Of a DNA stretch of 5,959 nucleotides, positions 1-4,698 are shown piece after piece (position 1 is the stretch's first letter; each line of letters opens with the position of its first letter). A program made the translations under genes and the position numbers. A model generated the notes under the pieces. The model had not been told where the DNA came from, ran no database searches, and saw nothing but the letters and a program-made list of their open reading frames with translations. The DNA is from a bacterium Ga0077546 (GTDB taxonomy: Bacteria > Cyanobacteriota > Vampirovibrionia > Obscuribacterales > Obscuribacteraceae), in the NCBI GenBank assembly GCA_001464165.1, contig LNEX01000591.1:1-5959 (forward strand). The letters are read 5' to 3'.

Positions 1-52
1 CACAGCTCTAAGGTTTTCAGACCTAAGTTTTGGCGCTCAAATGTCGATGACT

Positions 53-79
53 GCAATGCTAATTCTCAGAATTGATTGC
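53..79. promoter_or_regulatory. Two-part dyad upstream of sigma gene (operator candidate)
   Basis: AATTCT (61-66) and AGAATT (68-73) form a perfect inverted repeat around one central C. It is flanked by a second pair of arms, GCAAT (53-57) and ATTGC (75-79). The symmetry resembles a dimeric repressor site. It lies about 185 bases before the sigma start and directly before a tandem repeat. No convincing -35/-10 pair was found beside it, so a role as operator is inference. Confidence 0.35.
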
Positions 80-111
80 TTTCTAACTAGATTTCTTTCT
101 AAGTAGATTTC
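80..111. repeat. 16-bp tandem direct repeat, two copies
   Basis: Positions 80-95 and 96-111 are two head-to-tail copies of TTTCTAACTAGATTTC that differ only at the eighth base (C87 against G103). They lie in the non-coding region before the sigma factor gene and could be a paired protein-binding site or a simple duplication. Confidence 0.6.
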
Positions 112-151
112 GTGGCTCTGCTGCTTTCCTATTCTTGATTCGCAGCGCCAC
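112..151 (+). other. Hairpin in sigma gene upstream region
   Basis: GTGGC (112-116) pairs with GCCAC (147-151) and GCTGC (120-124) pairs with GCAGC (142-146), with a three-base bulge and a 17-base loop. A second small stem, GCAGC (223-227) with GCTGC (233-237), sits 26 bases before the proposed start. Together they suggest a structured leader if transcription begins upstream of 112. Function is unknown. Confidence 0.35.
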
Positions 152-263
152 CGACCGTCAAGCCGCCTTGGGCGACTGCAATGGCTTGACTGACCGGAGC
201 CGCGAATCACCTCTTCTGCCGCGCAGCAATGAGCTGCATGGACAGATGGAGGATGAGAAAGCT

Positions 264-830
264 ATGAATACAGTGATGAAAAGCCAGGTTGAATGCAGCA
301 TCGAGTTCGGAACAGGGGTTGATTGGAACAGTGTGATGGCAAAGATTAAGCGGATCCTGTCTTCGATGGGAGTAGTGATGCCTGAATTAGAAGATTTGGC
401 TCAAGAGGTCTGCATCAAAATTATAGGTTCCAGGGTGCGCGTAAATTACATGAGTTGGTTGACAGTGGTGGCGCGCAATGTAGTGGCAGATTTCTATCGC
501 CGCGAGTATAGGCGTGCTGAAGGCATCAGCAGGAACACTGAGTCCATGGCTTCTGATGGTATAGTCAGCGCTAGTAAAGACGCGACTGATAGTAGGCTTG
601 CTTATGTTCCGAATCCTGTTAAGGATATTCTGGAGTTCGATTTCAAGGAAGCTATTGTGCAAGAGTTCGCTCGACTGGAAGCACATCAGAGGAGAACGAT
701 GTATCTGTATGTCGAAGGGTTTCCTTATGAGCAGATAGCAGCATTGACAGGGGCTCCAGGAGGTACGGTGCGCTCAAGGATATATTATGCCAAGCGCAAA
801 CTTCGAGAAAGGTTGGCACCATTTCGCTAG
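264..830 (+). CDS. RNA polymerase sigma factor, ECF (sigma-70 family) type
   Basis: The product (188 aa) would direct RNA polymerase core to a specific promoter set. Residues about 20-90 match sigma region 2: the LEDLAQEVCIKI segment at 42-53 and the WLTVVARNVVADFYRR helix at 65-80, which in this family melts and reads the -10 element. Residues about 137-184 match region 4, with a helix-turn-helix around 155-180 including GTVRSRIYYAKRKL, which reads the -35 element. A poorly conserved linker joins them. The length suits an ECF sigma. The open frame extends upstream to a non-ATG codon at 135, but ATG 264 is preferred because GGAGG (248-252) lies 11 bases before it and the extra N-terminus matches nothing. 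ATG 276 is a lesser alternative. No anti-sigma gene or membrane protein is adjacent, so how activity is controlled is not visible. A terminator follows 28 bases after the stop, so the gene is probably monocistronic. Target promoters are unknown. Confidence 0.93.
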   Translation: MNTVMKSQVECSIEFGTGVDWNSVMAKIKRILSSMGVVMPELEDLAQEVCIKIIGSRVRVNYMSWLTVVARNVVADFYRREYRRAEGISRNTESMASDGIVSASKDATDSRLAYVPNPVKDILEFDFKEAIVQEFARLEAHQRRTMYLYVEGFPYEQIAALTGAPGGTVRSRIYYAKRKLRERLAPFR

Positions 831-858
831 ATTGCTAACAATTGAATAACTACAGTTA

Positions 859-882
859 AGGGGAGCTTGTCTCCCCTCTTTT
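859..882 (+). terminator. Rho-independent terminator after sigma factor gene
   Basis: GGGGAG (860-865) pairs with CTCCCC (871-876) across a five-base loop, with A859 and T877 extending the stem, and TCTTTT (877-882) supplies the U-rich tail. It lies 28 bases after the sigma stop codon. Confidence 0.85.
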
Positions 883-910
883 CGTGCTTGTTTTGCAGGT
901 GCGGCCGGAT

Positions 911-940
911 TTGACCAGGATGGACAGATGTGTGGATTAT
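911..940 (+). promoter_or_regulatory. Candidate sigma-70-type promoter for the 1016-1273 ORF
   Basis: TTGACC (911-916, five of six consensus bases) and GATTAT (935-940, four of six) are separated by 18 bases. The pair sits just after the sigma terminator and about 75 bases before the next ORF, which would place the 13-bp repeats at 963-1001 inside the leader. Predicted by eye only. Confidence 0.4.
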
Positions 941-962
941 GCGTTGTGCTTTAGATGACCCA

Positions 963-1001
963 TTTGATACCTACTTTTGATACCTGCCTTTGATACCTAC
1001 C
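963..1001. repeat. Three 13-bp tandem repeats (TTTGATACCTrCy type)
   Basis: The core TTTGATACCT begins at 963, 976 and 989, giving an exact 13-bp period. The units are TTTGATACCTACT, TTTGATACCTGCC and TTTGATACCTACC. The array ends one base before the AAGGA ribosome-binding site of the following ORF. It could be a repeated operator, an iteron-like protein-binding array or an RNA-level element. No replication gene is visible to favour an iteron. Confidence 0.75.
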
Positions 1002-1015
1002 AAGGATGATGCGCA

Positions 1016-1273
1016 TTGCCTTTTCTGCTGGCAATATTGACACAGGAAACCCGAGATGACTTAATGAACGACATGGATAACCTTATTGCAACTGGACAGG
1101 CCTTACTTTCTCTAGCACAAAGGCTGGATGCCGAAGGAAAGACCAACGAAGCCCGCGAACTTTACCGGCGCGCCTTTCAGCAGGGCATTATGATTCAGAA
1201 ACTGAAACCGAGGGCAGTAGCAGGCAGCCAAGCTAGTTTTAGTTCATCAATTGAGTTCTGTAAAAGTGTTTAG
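1016..1273 (+). CDS. Small helical protein with one TPR-like repeat
   Basis: This 85-aa product is not assigned to a named family. Residues about 23-62 form an amphipathic helical pair, with ALLSLAQRLDAEGKTNEARE followed by LYRRAF. The pattern of small and aromatic residues is that of a single tetratricopeptide repeat, a fold used for protein-protein contacts. The C-terminal 20 residues are Ser-rich and look disordered. No signal peptide or membrane segment is seen. The TTG at 1016 is chosen because AAGGA (1002-1006) lies nine bases upstream. ATG 1064 is an alternative giving a 69-aa protein that begins near the conserved-looking part, but it lacks a good SD. A candidate promoter (911-940) and three 13-bp repeats precede it. 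The gene could be an adaptor or regulator; no partner is visible. The reading frame is moderately convincing. Confidence 0.6.
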   Translation: MPFLLAILTQETRDDLMNDMDNLIATGQALLSLAQRLDAEGKTNEARELYRRAFQQGIMIQKLKPRAVAGSQASFSSSIEFCKSV

Positions 1274-1370
1274 AGCAAGAAGCTAGCAGCTATCAGTCCA
1301 GCGGCACAGGAATTGGCAATTGTTTTGCTGAATTTGCGACACGTATGCGGCGCGCATCGAGTGAGCGCAT

Positions 1371-1384
1371 TTTGTATATACAAA
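1371..1384. promoter_or_regulatory. Perfect 14-bp palindrome upstream of HU gene (operator candidate)
   Basis: TTTGTATATACAAA reads identically on both strands. It lies about 30 bases upstream of the candidate -35 box of the HU gene, a position suited to a dimeric regulator. A GC-rich dyad, ATGCG (1345-1349) with CGCAT (1353-1357), sits just before it. The binding protein is unknown. Confidence 0.45.
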
Positions 1385-1412
1385 GCCCTCCTTTTGGATG
1401 CATTTTTCTTGA

Positions 1413-1440
1413 TTGACGGGTTGTTTAAGTGACATAGAGT
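1413..1440 (+). promoter_or_regulatory. Candidate promoter of HU gene
   Basis: TTGACG (1413-1418, five of six) and TAGAGT (1435-1440, four of six) are 16 bases apart. A start near 1447 would give a leader of about 70 bases before the TTG start codon. Predicted by eye only. Confidence 0.45.
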
Positions 1441-1517
1441 AGTAGCTGTGGCCCTCCCGGCTCTTTGACTTCTGCTATGGTGAGAGAAGCCCCATAGTCC
1501 CGAAAGCGAGGTTGGCC

Positions 1518-1802
1518 TTGAATAAAGCAGATTTAGTTGACGTCTTAGCTCAGGAAGTTGGTACCACCAAGAAAGAGGCTGAGATGGTGGTGAATGCCTT
1601 CATGGATACTGTTATTAGGCAAGTTGCGCGTGGTGAAAAGGTCACCTTAGTTGGCTTTGGTACTTTTGATGCCAGCCAGAGAAGTGCTCGCACAGGCCGC
1701 AATCCGAAGACCAATGAGCCTTTGGATATACCGGCCAAGAGAGTAGCTAGGTTCAAAGCTGGTAAAGACTTTGCTGTAGCGGTCGACAAAAAGGCCAAGT
1801 AG
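1518..1802 (+). CDS. HU family DNA-binding protein
   Basis: The product (94 aa) is a histone-like protein of the HU/IHF family, which dimerises and bends or compacts DNA. Residues 1-45 are the helical dimerisation part (MNKADLVDVL onward). The family signature lies at about 46-65, GFGTF followed by ARTGRNPKT, with the arm tip R61-N62-P63 whose proline intercalates DNA in this family. The C-terminus is basic. Length matches the family's usual 90-100 aa. The frame has two close TTG codons. TTG 1518 is chosen because GAGG (1508-1511) is six bases upstream and the N-terminus MNKAD is typical of HU; TTG 1512 would abut the SD. The TTG codon should lower translation. A palindrome (1371-1384) and a candidate promoter (1413-1440) precede it and a terminator follows at 1937, so it is probably a single-gene unit. 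Whether it is the main or an accessory HU of the host cannot be told. Confidence 0.96.
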   Translation: MNKADLVDVLAQEVGTTKKEAEMVVNAFMDTVIRQVARGEKVTLVGFGTFDASQRSARTGRNPKTNEPLDIPAKRVARFKAGKDFAVAVDKKAK

Positions 1803-1845
1803 AGCCATTAAAGGCTGGTCGTCATTTTGATCGTAAGTTGCGTCT

Positions 1846-1877
1846 TCAAGCTTATTGCTTGACGGGCAATACTGCCC
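1846..1877 (+). other. Two adjacent hairpins downstream of HU gene
   Basis: TCAAGC (1846-1851) pairs with GCTTGA (1857-1862) and GGGCA (1864-1868) pairs with TGCCC (1873-1877). They lie 44 bases after the HU stop, in its presumed 3' untranslated region. Neither is followed by a clean T tract, so they may stabilise the mRNA end rather than terminate it. Confidence 0.4.
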
Positions 1878-1936
1878 ATGGTGCTTGTTTCTATATTCCG
1901 CAGTTTCTTTTGACGTTCTGCGCTGTTTCCTAATTT

Positions 1937-1977
1937 TACCGTCGCGGCGCCACCTCAGCGCAAGCGGCGGTATTTTT
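1937..1977 (+). terminator. Rho-independent terminator downstream of HU gene
   Basis: TACCGTCGC (1937-1945) pairs with GCGGCGGTA (1964-1972) over nine base pairs with one T-G wobble. GCGC copies in the loop may pair further, and TTTTT (1973-1977) follows. It separates the HU unit from the Gp88-like gene, about 135 bases after the HU stop. Confidence 0.8.
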
Positions 1978-2022
1978 GCTGGTGATTTTTCTCAAGGCTT
2001 GCCCTGTCGAGCCGCGCCGGTT

Positions 2023-2065
2023 GGTCTTCCTCAGTAGCGCTTGCTGCAAAGCAATGAGGAGGACC
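2023..2065 (+). promoter_or_regulatory. Hairpin that masks the ribosome-binding site of the Gp88-like gene
   Basis: GGTCTTCCTCA (2023-2033) is complementary to TGAGGAGGACC (2055-2065) over 11 base pairs with one T-G wobble. TTGC (2041-2044) and GCAA (2051-2054) can extend the stem inside the loop. The right arm contains the whole SD of the gene at 2067 (GAGGAGG, 2056-2062). In the folded RNA the ribosome would be blocked, so this is a candidate translational switch. The trigger that would open it is not visible. Confidence 0.6.
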
Positions 2066-2066
2066 G

Positions 2067-2870
2067 ATGAAAAAAGATGACACTGACCTCGGGTATGGAT
2101 TGGCTTTGACCAGTAACAGTAAAGTTGGCTGGGCATTTAGTTTGCCTCGGACCGAAACATGTATCAATGCCACTGGTATTTGTCGCCAGGTCTGTTATGG
2201 CAATGGCATTAGATATCAGTCTAAAGGCCAGAAAGAGAAGAGAGCTCGCAATCTGCGGACCTTAGAGTTCCTTCTAGCAGAAGGTGGCCCAGAGTTGCTG
2301 GCTGAGAATTTGTCAATGCTAGTCGAGCAAGCGAGGCCACGAGATTGGCTCACTGCCAGGATAACTGGCGGCAGAACCGTAGTGCCATGGTCATTAAGGC
2401 TAAATGATGTAGGCGACTTTTTCTCTGTAGAATATGTGTTGGCCTGGGTTTTAGTTGTTCGAAAATATGTTGATTGCGGTTTTTGGTTCTATACCAGAAG
2501 CTTTGTGGAGTTAGATATGTTGATGGCACTGACTGAGCTAGCGGCTTTGCCTAATTGCCAGGGTTGGCTTTCTGTGGACTCGGAGAACTTTTCAAAGGCG
2601 ATATTGGCTAAGTGCAATACACCAGTAGGAGTCTGGAAATTAGCGTTGATGCAAGACAAAGACTTGTTGCCTGAGGTTCTTGTGTCATTGAAGCAGTCGG
2701 CACCTGTGGGTGAGGTGGTGCACTTCCCTGTTCACCGAGGTGGTCATCATGTTGAGCCAATTCGAGACAAAGTGCTCACTACTTGCCCGGCAGTGACGGG
2801 AGTGTACAAGCTTCAGAGCAACGCTGCTTTGGCTCGTCCTTGTCAGATATGTAGCTTTTGTTTGCCATAG
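2067..2870 (+). CDS. Gp88-like phage/plasmid protein with cysteine clusters
   Basis: This 267-aa protein resembles the Gp88 family first named in mycobacteriophages, recognised from motif order. An N-terminal cysteine cluster C32-x6-C39-x3-C43 (TCINATGICRQVCYG) comes first, then the RLNDVGDFFS segment at 111-120, FWFYTRSF at 139-146 and WLSVDSEN at 167-174. A C-terminal cluster C240-x18-C259-x2-C262-x2-C265 ends the protein. Alternating strands and helices through the middle would suit a barrel-like fold, but that is inference. The cysteines suggest a bound metal or iron-sulfur cluster. The biochemical role of the family is not established to my knowledge. ATG 2067 follows the strong SD GAGGAGG by four bases, and that SD lies in a predicted hairpin (2023-2065). 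No signal peptide is seen, so it should be cytoplasmic. Terminators at 1937 and about 3049 suggest a single-gene unit. Family placement is from memory and moderately sure; the reading frame is very sure. Confidence 0.88.
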   Translation: MKKDDTDLGYGLALTSNSKVGWAFSLPRTETCINATGICRQVCYGNGIRYQSKGQKEKRARNLRTLEFLLAEGGPELLAENLSMLVEQARPRDWLTARITGGRTVVPWSLRLNDVGDFFSVEYVLAWVLVVRKYVDCGFWFYTRSFVELDMLMALTELAALPNCQGWLSVDSENFSKAILAKCNTPVGVWKLALMQDKDLLPEVLVSLKQSAPVGEVVHFPVHRGGHHVEPIRDKVLTTCPAVTGVYKLQSNAALARPCQICSFCLP

Positions 2871-2957
2871 AGAATGGAGAAGTGATCGCTGCTTTCTTTC
2901 TTTCTCTTTGCTATTTACAGCAGGCCGTAGTTATCTTGCTTCTCTTGTGAGTTCCAT

Positions 2958-2983
2958 AGACAGCTCTAGCACTGTCTCTCTTT
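2958..2983 (+). terminator. Weak terminator-like hairpin after the Gp88-like gene
   Basis: AGACAG (2958-2963) pairs with CTGTCT (2972-2977) over an eight-base loop, followed by CTCTTT. The stem is short and the tail poor. The stronger candidate at 3049-3079 may be the real end. Confidence 0.3.
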
Positions 2984-3048
2984 GTGGTCCTTGCTTTGAT
3001 CCGGTTTCAACTTTCTACCAACGATATGCTCTTCAACTGTGAATTGGG

Positions 3049-3079
3049 GGCAGTGTGTCTGCGATTGCGCTGCCTTTTT
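3049..3079 (+). terminator. Probable Rho-independent terminator
   Basis: GGCAGTGT (3049-3056) pairs with GCGCTGCC (3067-3074) over eight base pairs including two G-T wobbles, followed at once by TTTTT (3075-3079). It lies about 180 bases after the stop of the Gp88-like gene and would isolate ssb from it. Confidence 0.55.
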
Positions 3080-3328
3080 AGTGAGTTCTCTGGGCCAACT
3101 TCTGCCTAGTTAGTCTGTGCTGCCTTCTCTTTCTCTTGCTTCTTGATTGTTGTTCTAACTCAGCCGCTGAAATATTTTGACTTGAATCGCCGGCGGAGTT
3201 GCTCGGAGTTTTTCTGCGTGTGCGAGCCAATGGCAATTGAAATAACTGTTCATGTGTCTCTCCGTGCGGTGTTAAATAAGTGCGAGAATGGCACAACTTT
3301 GCAGTAGCGCAATGGCAGACCCTTTCAG

Positions 3329-3374
3329 GGCGCTGGCTTCGCTGCGCGTCCATGCACCACGGCAAAGCCGCGCC
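3329..3374 (+). other. GC-rich leader hairpin upstream of ssb
   Basis: GGCGC (3329-3333) and GGCTT (3335-3339) pair with AAGCC (3365-3369) and GCGCC (3370-3374), giving ten pairs with one bulged T. The 25-base loop begins with CGCTGCGC (3340-3347), an octamer also found in two other leaders in this window. The stem ends 42 bases before the ssb start. A regulatory role is inference. Confidence 0.5.
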
Positions 3375-3415
3375 TCTGGGATTGCACTTAAACACAGCAC
3401 TGGAGGTGCCTTCAA

Positions 3416-3808
3416 ATGAACAACCAAATCACCATCGTTGGACACGTCGGACAAAACCCAATCGAGCGTTCAGTGGCCGATGACAAAGTGGTCAAATTCT
3501 CAGTAGCGGTCAAGGAGTTCTCTACCAACAACGAAAAGAAAACAATGTGGATCGACGTAGATGCCTGGAACAAACTAGGCGACCTTGTCATGGAGAATGT
3601 CACCAAGGGCCGCGAAGTGGCTATCACCGGAAGGCTTGCCATCAACCAATTCACGAAAGAAGAGGACGGCGTTCTGGTTAAGATGTCCAAACCGGTGATC
3701 AAGTTGACGAGCTTTCACCTCTGTGGTGCCCGGCCGATTCCTGTCACTGAAACCCAAACGGAAGAAAAGCCAGCCAGACGCAAGCGGCTAGCTGCAGTAA
3801 ATAGCTAG
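3416..3808 (+). CDS. ssb: Single-stranded DNA-binding protein
   Basis: The product (130 aa) coats single-stranded DNA during replication, repair or plasmid/phage DNA transfer. Residues about 1-105 form the OB-fold: MNNQITIVGHVGQNP at the start, then VVKFSVAVKE (25-34), the MWIDVDAW segment at 44-51 with W45 and W51 as candidate base-stacking residues, and KGREVAITGRL (64-74). The final 15 residues (EEKPARRKRLAAVNS) are basic. They lack the acidic DDDxPF-like tip with which bacterial chromosomal SSBs recruit partner enzymes. The whole protein is shorter than the usual 150-180 aa. This fits an element-encoded, specialised SSB, though that is inference. ATG 3416 has the perfect SD GGAGGT (3402-3407) eight bases upstream. 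A strong terminator follows and a structured leader precedes, so it is probably transcribed alone. Confidence 0.94.
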   Translation: MNNQITIVGHVGQNPIERSVADDKVVKFSVAVKEFSTNNEKKTMWIDVDAWNKLGDLVMENVTKGREVAITGRLAINQFTKEEDGVLVKMSKPVIKLTSFHLCGARPIPVTETQTEEKPARRKRLAAVNS

Positions 3809-3814
3809 TTTTTG

Positions 3815-3854
3815 GAAGAGAGAGGCAGAACTAATGCCTCTCTCTTCTCTGTTT
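3815..3854 (+). terminator. Strong Rho-independent terminator after ssb
   Basis: GAAGAGAGAGGCA (3815-3827) and TGCCTCTCTCTTC (3835-3847) form a perfect 13-bp stem with a seven-base loop, followed by the T-rich TCTGTTTC. It begins seven bases after the ssb stop codon. Confidence 0.85.
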
Positions 3855-3952
3855 CTTTCCACGGGCTTTTTCAAGTTGTTCTGGCGCCTTAGAGACCGGC
3901 AATTGAGCTTGCGATCGCTGCTAGCTTCCTTTCCATGCCCGGCTTTAAGCCT

Positions 3953-4060
3953 AAACCCGCACCCCAAAGTCCATGTCCGAGCCCTGCGGGTGAGTTCGGG
4001 AGCAGCTCCAGTGAGCTGCTCCCGAACTCAGACAGGACTTTGGGACCCTAGTGCGGGTTT
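3953..4060. repeat. Large nested inverted repeat (cruciform or structured RNA)
   Basis: Three nested perfect stems are present. The outer is AAACCCGCAC (3953-3962) with GTGCGGGTTT (4051-4060). The middle is CCCAAAGTCC (3963-3972) with GGACTTTGGG (4035-4044). The inner is 18 bp, with arms 3991-4008 and 4013-4030 around the loop CAGT; its arms begin TGAGTTCGGG and end CCCGAACTCA. The sides are asymmetric: 18 unpaired bases on the left (3973-3990) face four on the right (4031-4034), and six bases (4045-4050) bulge on the right. TGCGGGT occurs at both 3985-3991 and 4052-4058, so 3955-3961 could pair with either copy. Candidates are a regulatory leader of the gene at 4132, a small RNA, or a DNA-level element such as an origin or recombination site. 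Confidence 0.85.
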
Positions 4061-4079
4061 TACCGGCATTGCCGCATGG

Positions 4080-4092
4080 GGTGCGCTGCACC
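4080..4092 (+). other. Small hairpin before the 4132 gene
   Basis: GGTGC (4080-4084) pairs with GCACC (4088-4092) around the loop GCT. It lies 40 bases before the start codon, between the large inverted repeat and the SD, and contains CGCTGC. Confidence 0.35.
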
Positions 4093-4131
4093 GAGAACGG
4101 CTGGGAGTTGTTAATGGGAGGACCAAAGACT

Positions 4132-4407
4132 ATGAGATACGAGACCAAGAAGCGAGCAGCTAGAGCGCTGGTTGCATTGCGAGGAAAAAAGACGAGTCGT
4201 CTAGCGCCTGCATACTACGAACATTCAGGCCAGTCAGATTGGCAGCAAGGCCTAGAAAATGGGATCTCTGAGTTGTTGTGTGATCTTAGACATCTGTGTG
4301 ATGCCTTGGAGCTTGATTTTGTTAGTTTGGATTCGCGGAGCGATTGTGAATACAGTTTTAGTGTGATTGAGCGGGTTCTAGATTTTGGGCGCAATCTCAG
4401 TAAATGA
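4132..4407 (+). CDS. Small conserved-looking phage/plasmid protein of unknown function
   Basis: The product has 91 aa. Residues 1-27 are strongly basic (KKRAARALVALRGKK) and could contact nucleic acid. Residues 36-75 carry a pattern that recurs in short phage and plasmid proteins, DWQQGLENGISELLCDLRHL followed by CDALELDF (37-64), predicted as an amphipathic helix pair. I know no function for that family, and recognition is from memory. There is no signal peptide or membrane segment. The frame is open from 4051, but ATG 4132 is chosen because GGAGG (4117-4121) lies ten bases upstream; ATG 4114 overlaps that SD. It follows the large inverted repeat at 3953-4060, which may control it. A GC-rich stem (4419-4439) follows the stop by 11 bases. 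Confidence 0.8.
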   Translation: MRYETKKRAARALVALRGKKTSRLAPAYYEHSGQSDWQQGLENGISELLCDLRHLCDALELDFVSLDSRSDCEYSFSVIERVLDFGRNLSK

Positions 4408-4418
4408 CATTGCTTAGT

Positions 4419-4439
4419 AGGGCGGCGTCTTGCTGCCCT
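4419..4439 (+). terminator. Terminator-like stem after the 4132 gene, poor tail
   Basis: AGGGCGGC (4419-4426) pairs with GCTGCCCT (4432-4439) over eight pairs with one G-T wobble and a five-base loop. The sequence after it (TAGCCTTGT) is not a proper T tract, so termination may be weak or the hairpin may only protect the mRNA end. Confidence 0.4.
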
Positions 4440-4621
4440 TAGCCTTGTAAAGTCAATTGTGATAAGGGTTTGCAGCGCTGTTGTCCTGGGGCGTTGCTGT
4501 GCGATTAGCTGAGCGAATGTGATTGCTGACTCTTGGGCTATCTGGTTCGTTTTCTTTTGTCTGCCACATGCTTGATTAGACATGTTGCTCACCCACCGTG
4601 GGCTCTGGGGGGCATCCATTG

Positions 4622-4698
4622 ACCACGAGTCTTGCGGCCTGCGAAATCGACCTCTTCGAGGCGCTGCGCGGATTTCTGGTCCTGCTGCGTCTCGTGGT
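4622..4698 (+). other. Structured leader upstream of DUF7007-like gene
   Basis: Nested arms are ACCACGAG (4622-4629) with CTCGTGGT (4691-4698), GAAATC (4643-4648) with GATTTC (4671-4676), and CCTC (4651-4654) with GAGG (4658-4661). The octamer CGCTGCGC (4662-4669) is left unpaired inside. The outer stem ends 38 bases before the start codon, with the SD GGAGG just beyond it. A regulatory RNA role is inferred from the nesting and position. Confidence 0.45.

Larger units (their letters stand above)
2871..3415. other. Long non-coding, pyrimidine-rich stretch before ssb
   Basis: No convincing gene lies in these 545 bases. The plus strand is rich in C and T up to about 3180, including CTTT repeats near 2890-2905. 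It holds two terminator-like hairpins (2958, 3049) and a GC-rich leader hairpin at 3329-3374. Minus-strand open frames here are Arg/Gln-rich and lack a supported start. A weak TTAAAT box at 3272-3277 is the only -10-like site noticed for ssb, with no good -35. Confidence 0.6.

Noticed and set aside
387..686. Minus-strand 99-aa frame inside the sigma gene
   Set aside because: Shadow of a well-supported sigma factor; no independent start signal.
3078..3395. Minus-strand 105-aa Arg/Gln-rich frame
   Set aside because: No supported start, biased composition, and it crosses the ssb leader hairpin.
3911..3918. GCGATCGC, the cyanobacterial HIP1 octamer
   Set aside because: Only one copy was seen; a single occurrence is not evidence for a HIP1-rich cyanobacterial genome.
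3834..4163. Plus-strand 109-aa frame
   Set aside because: It starts inside the ssb terminator and runs through the large inverted repeat; composition is not protein-like.
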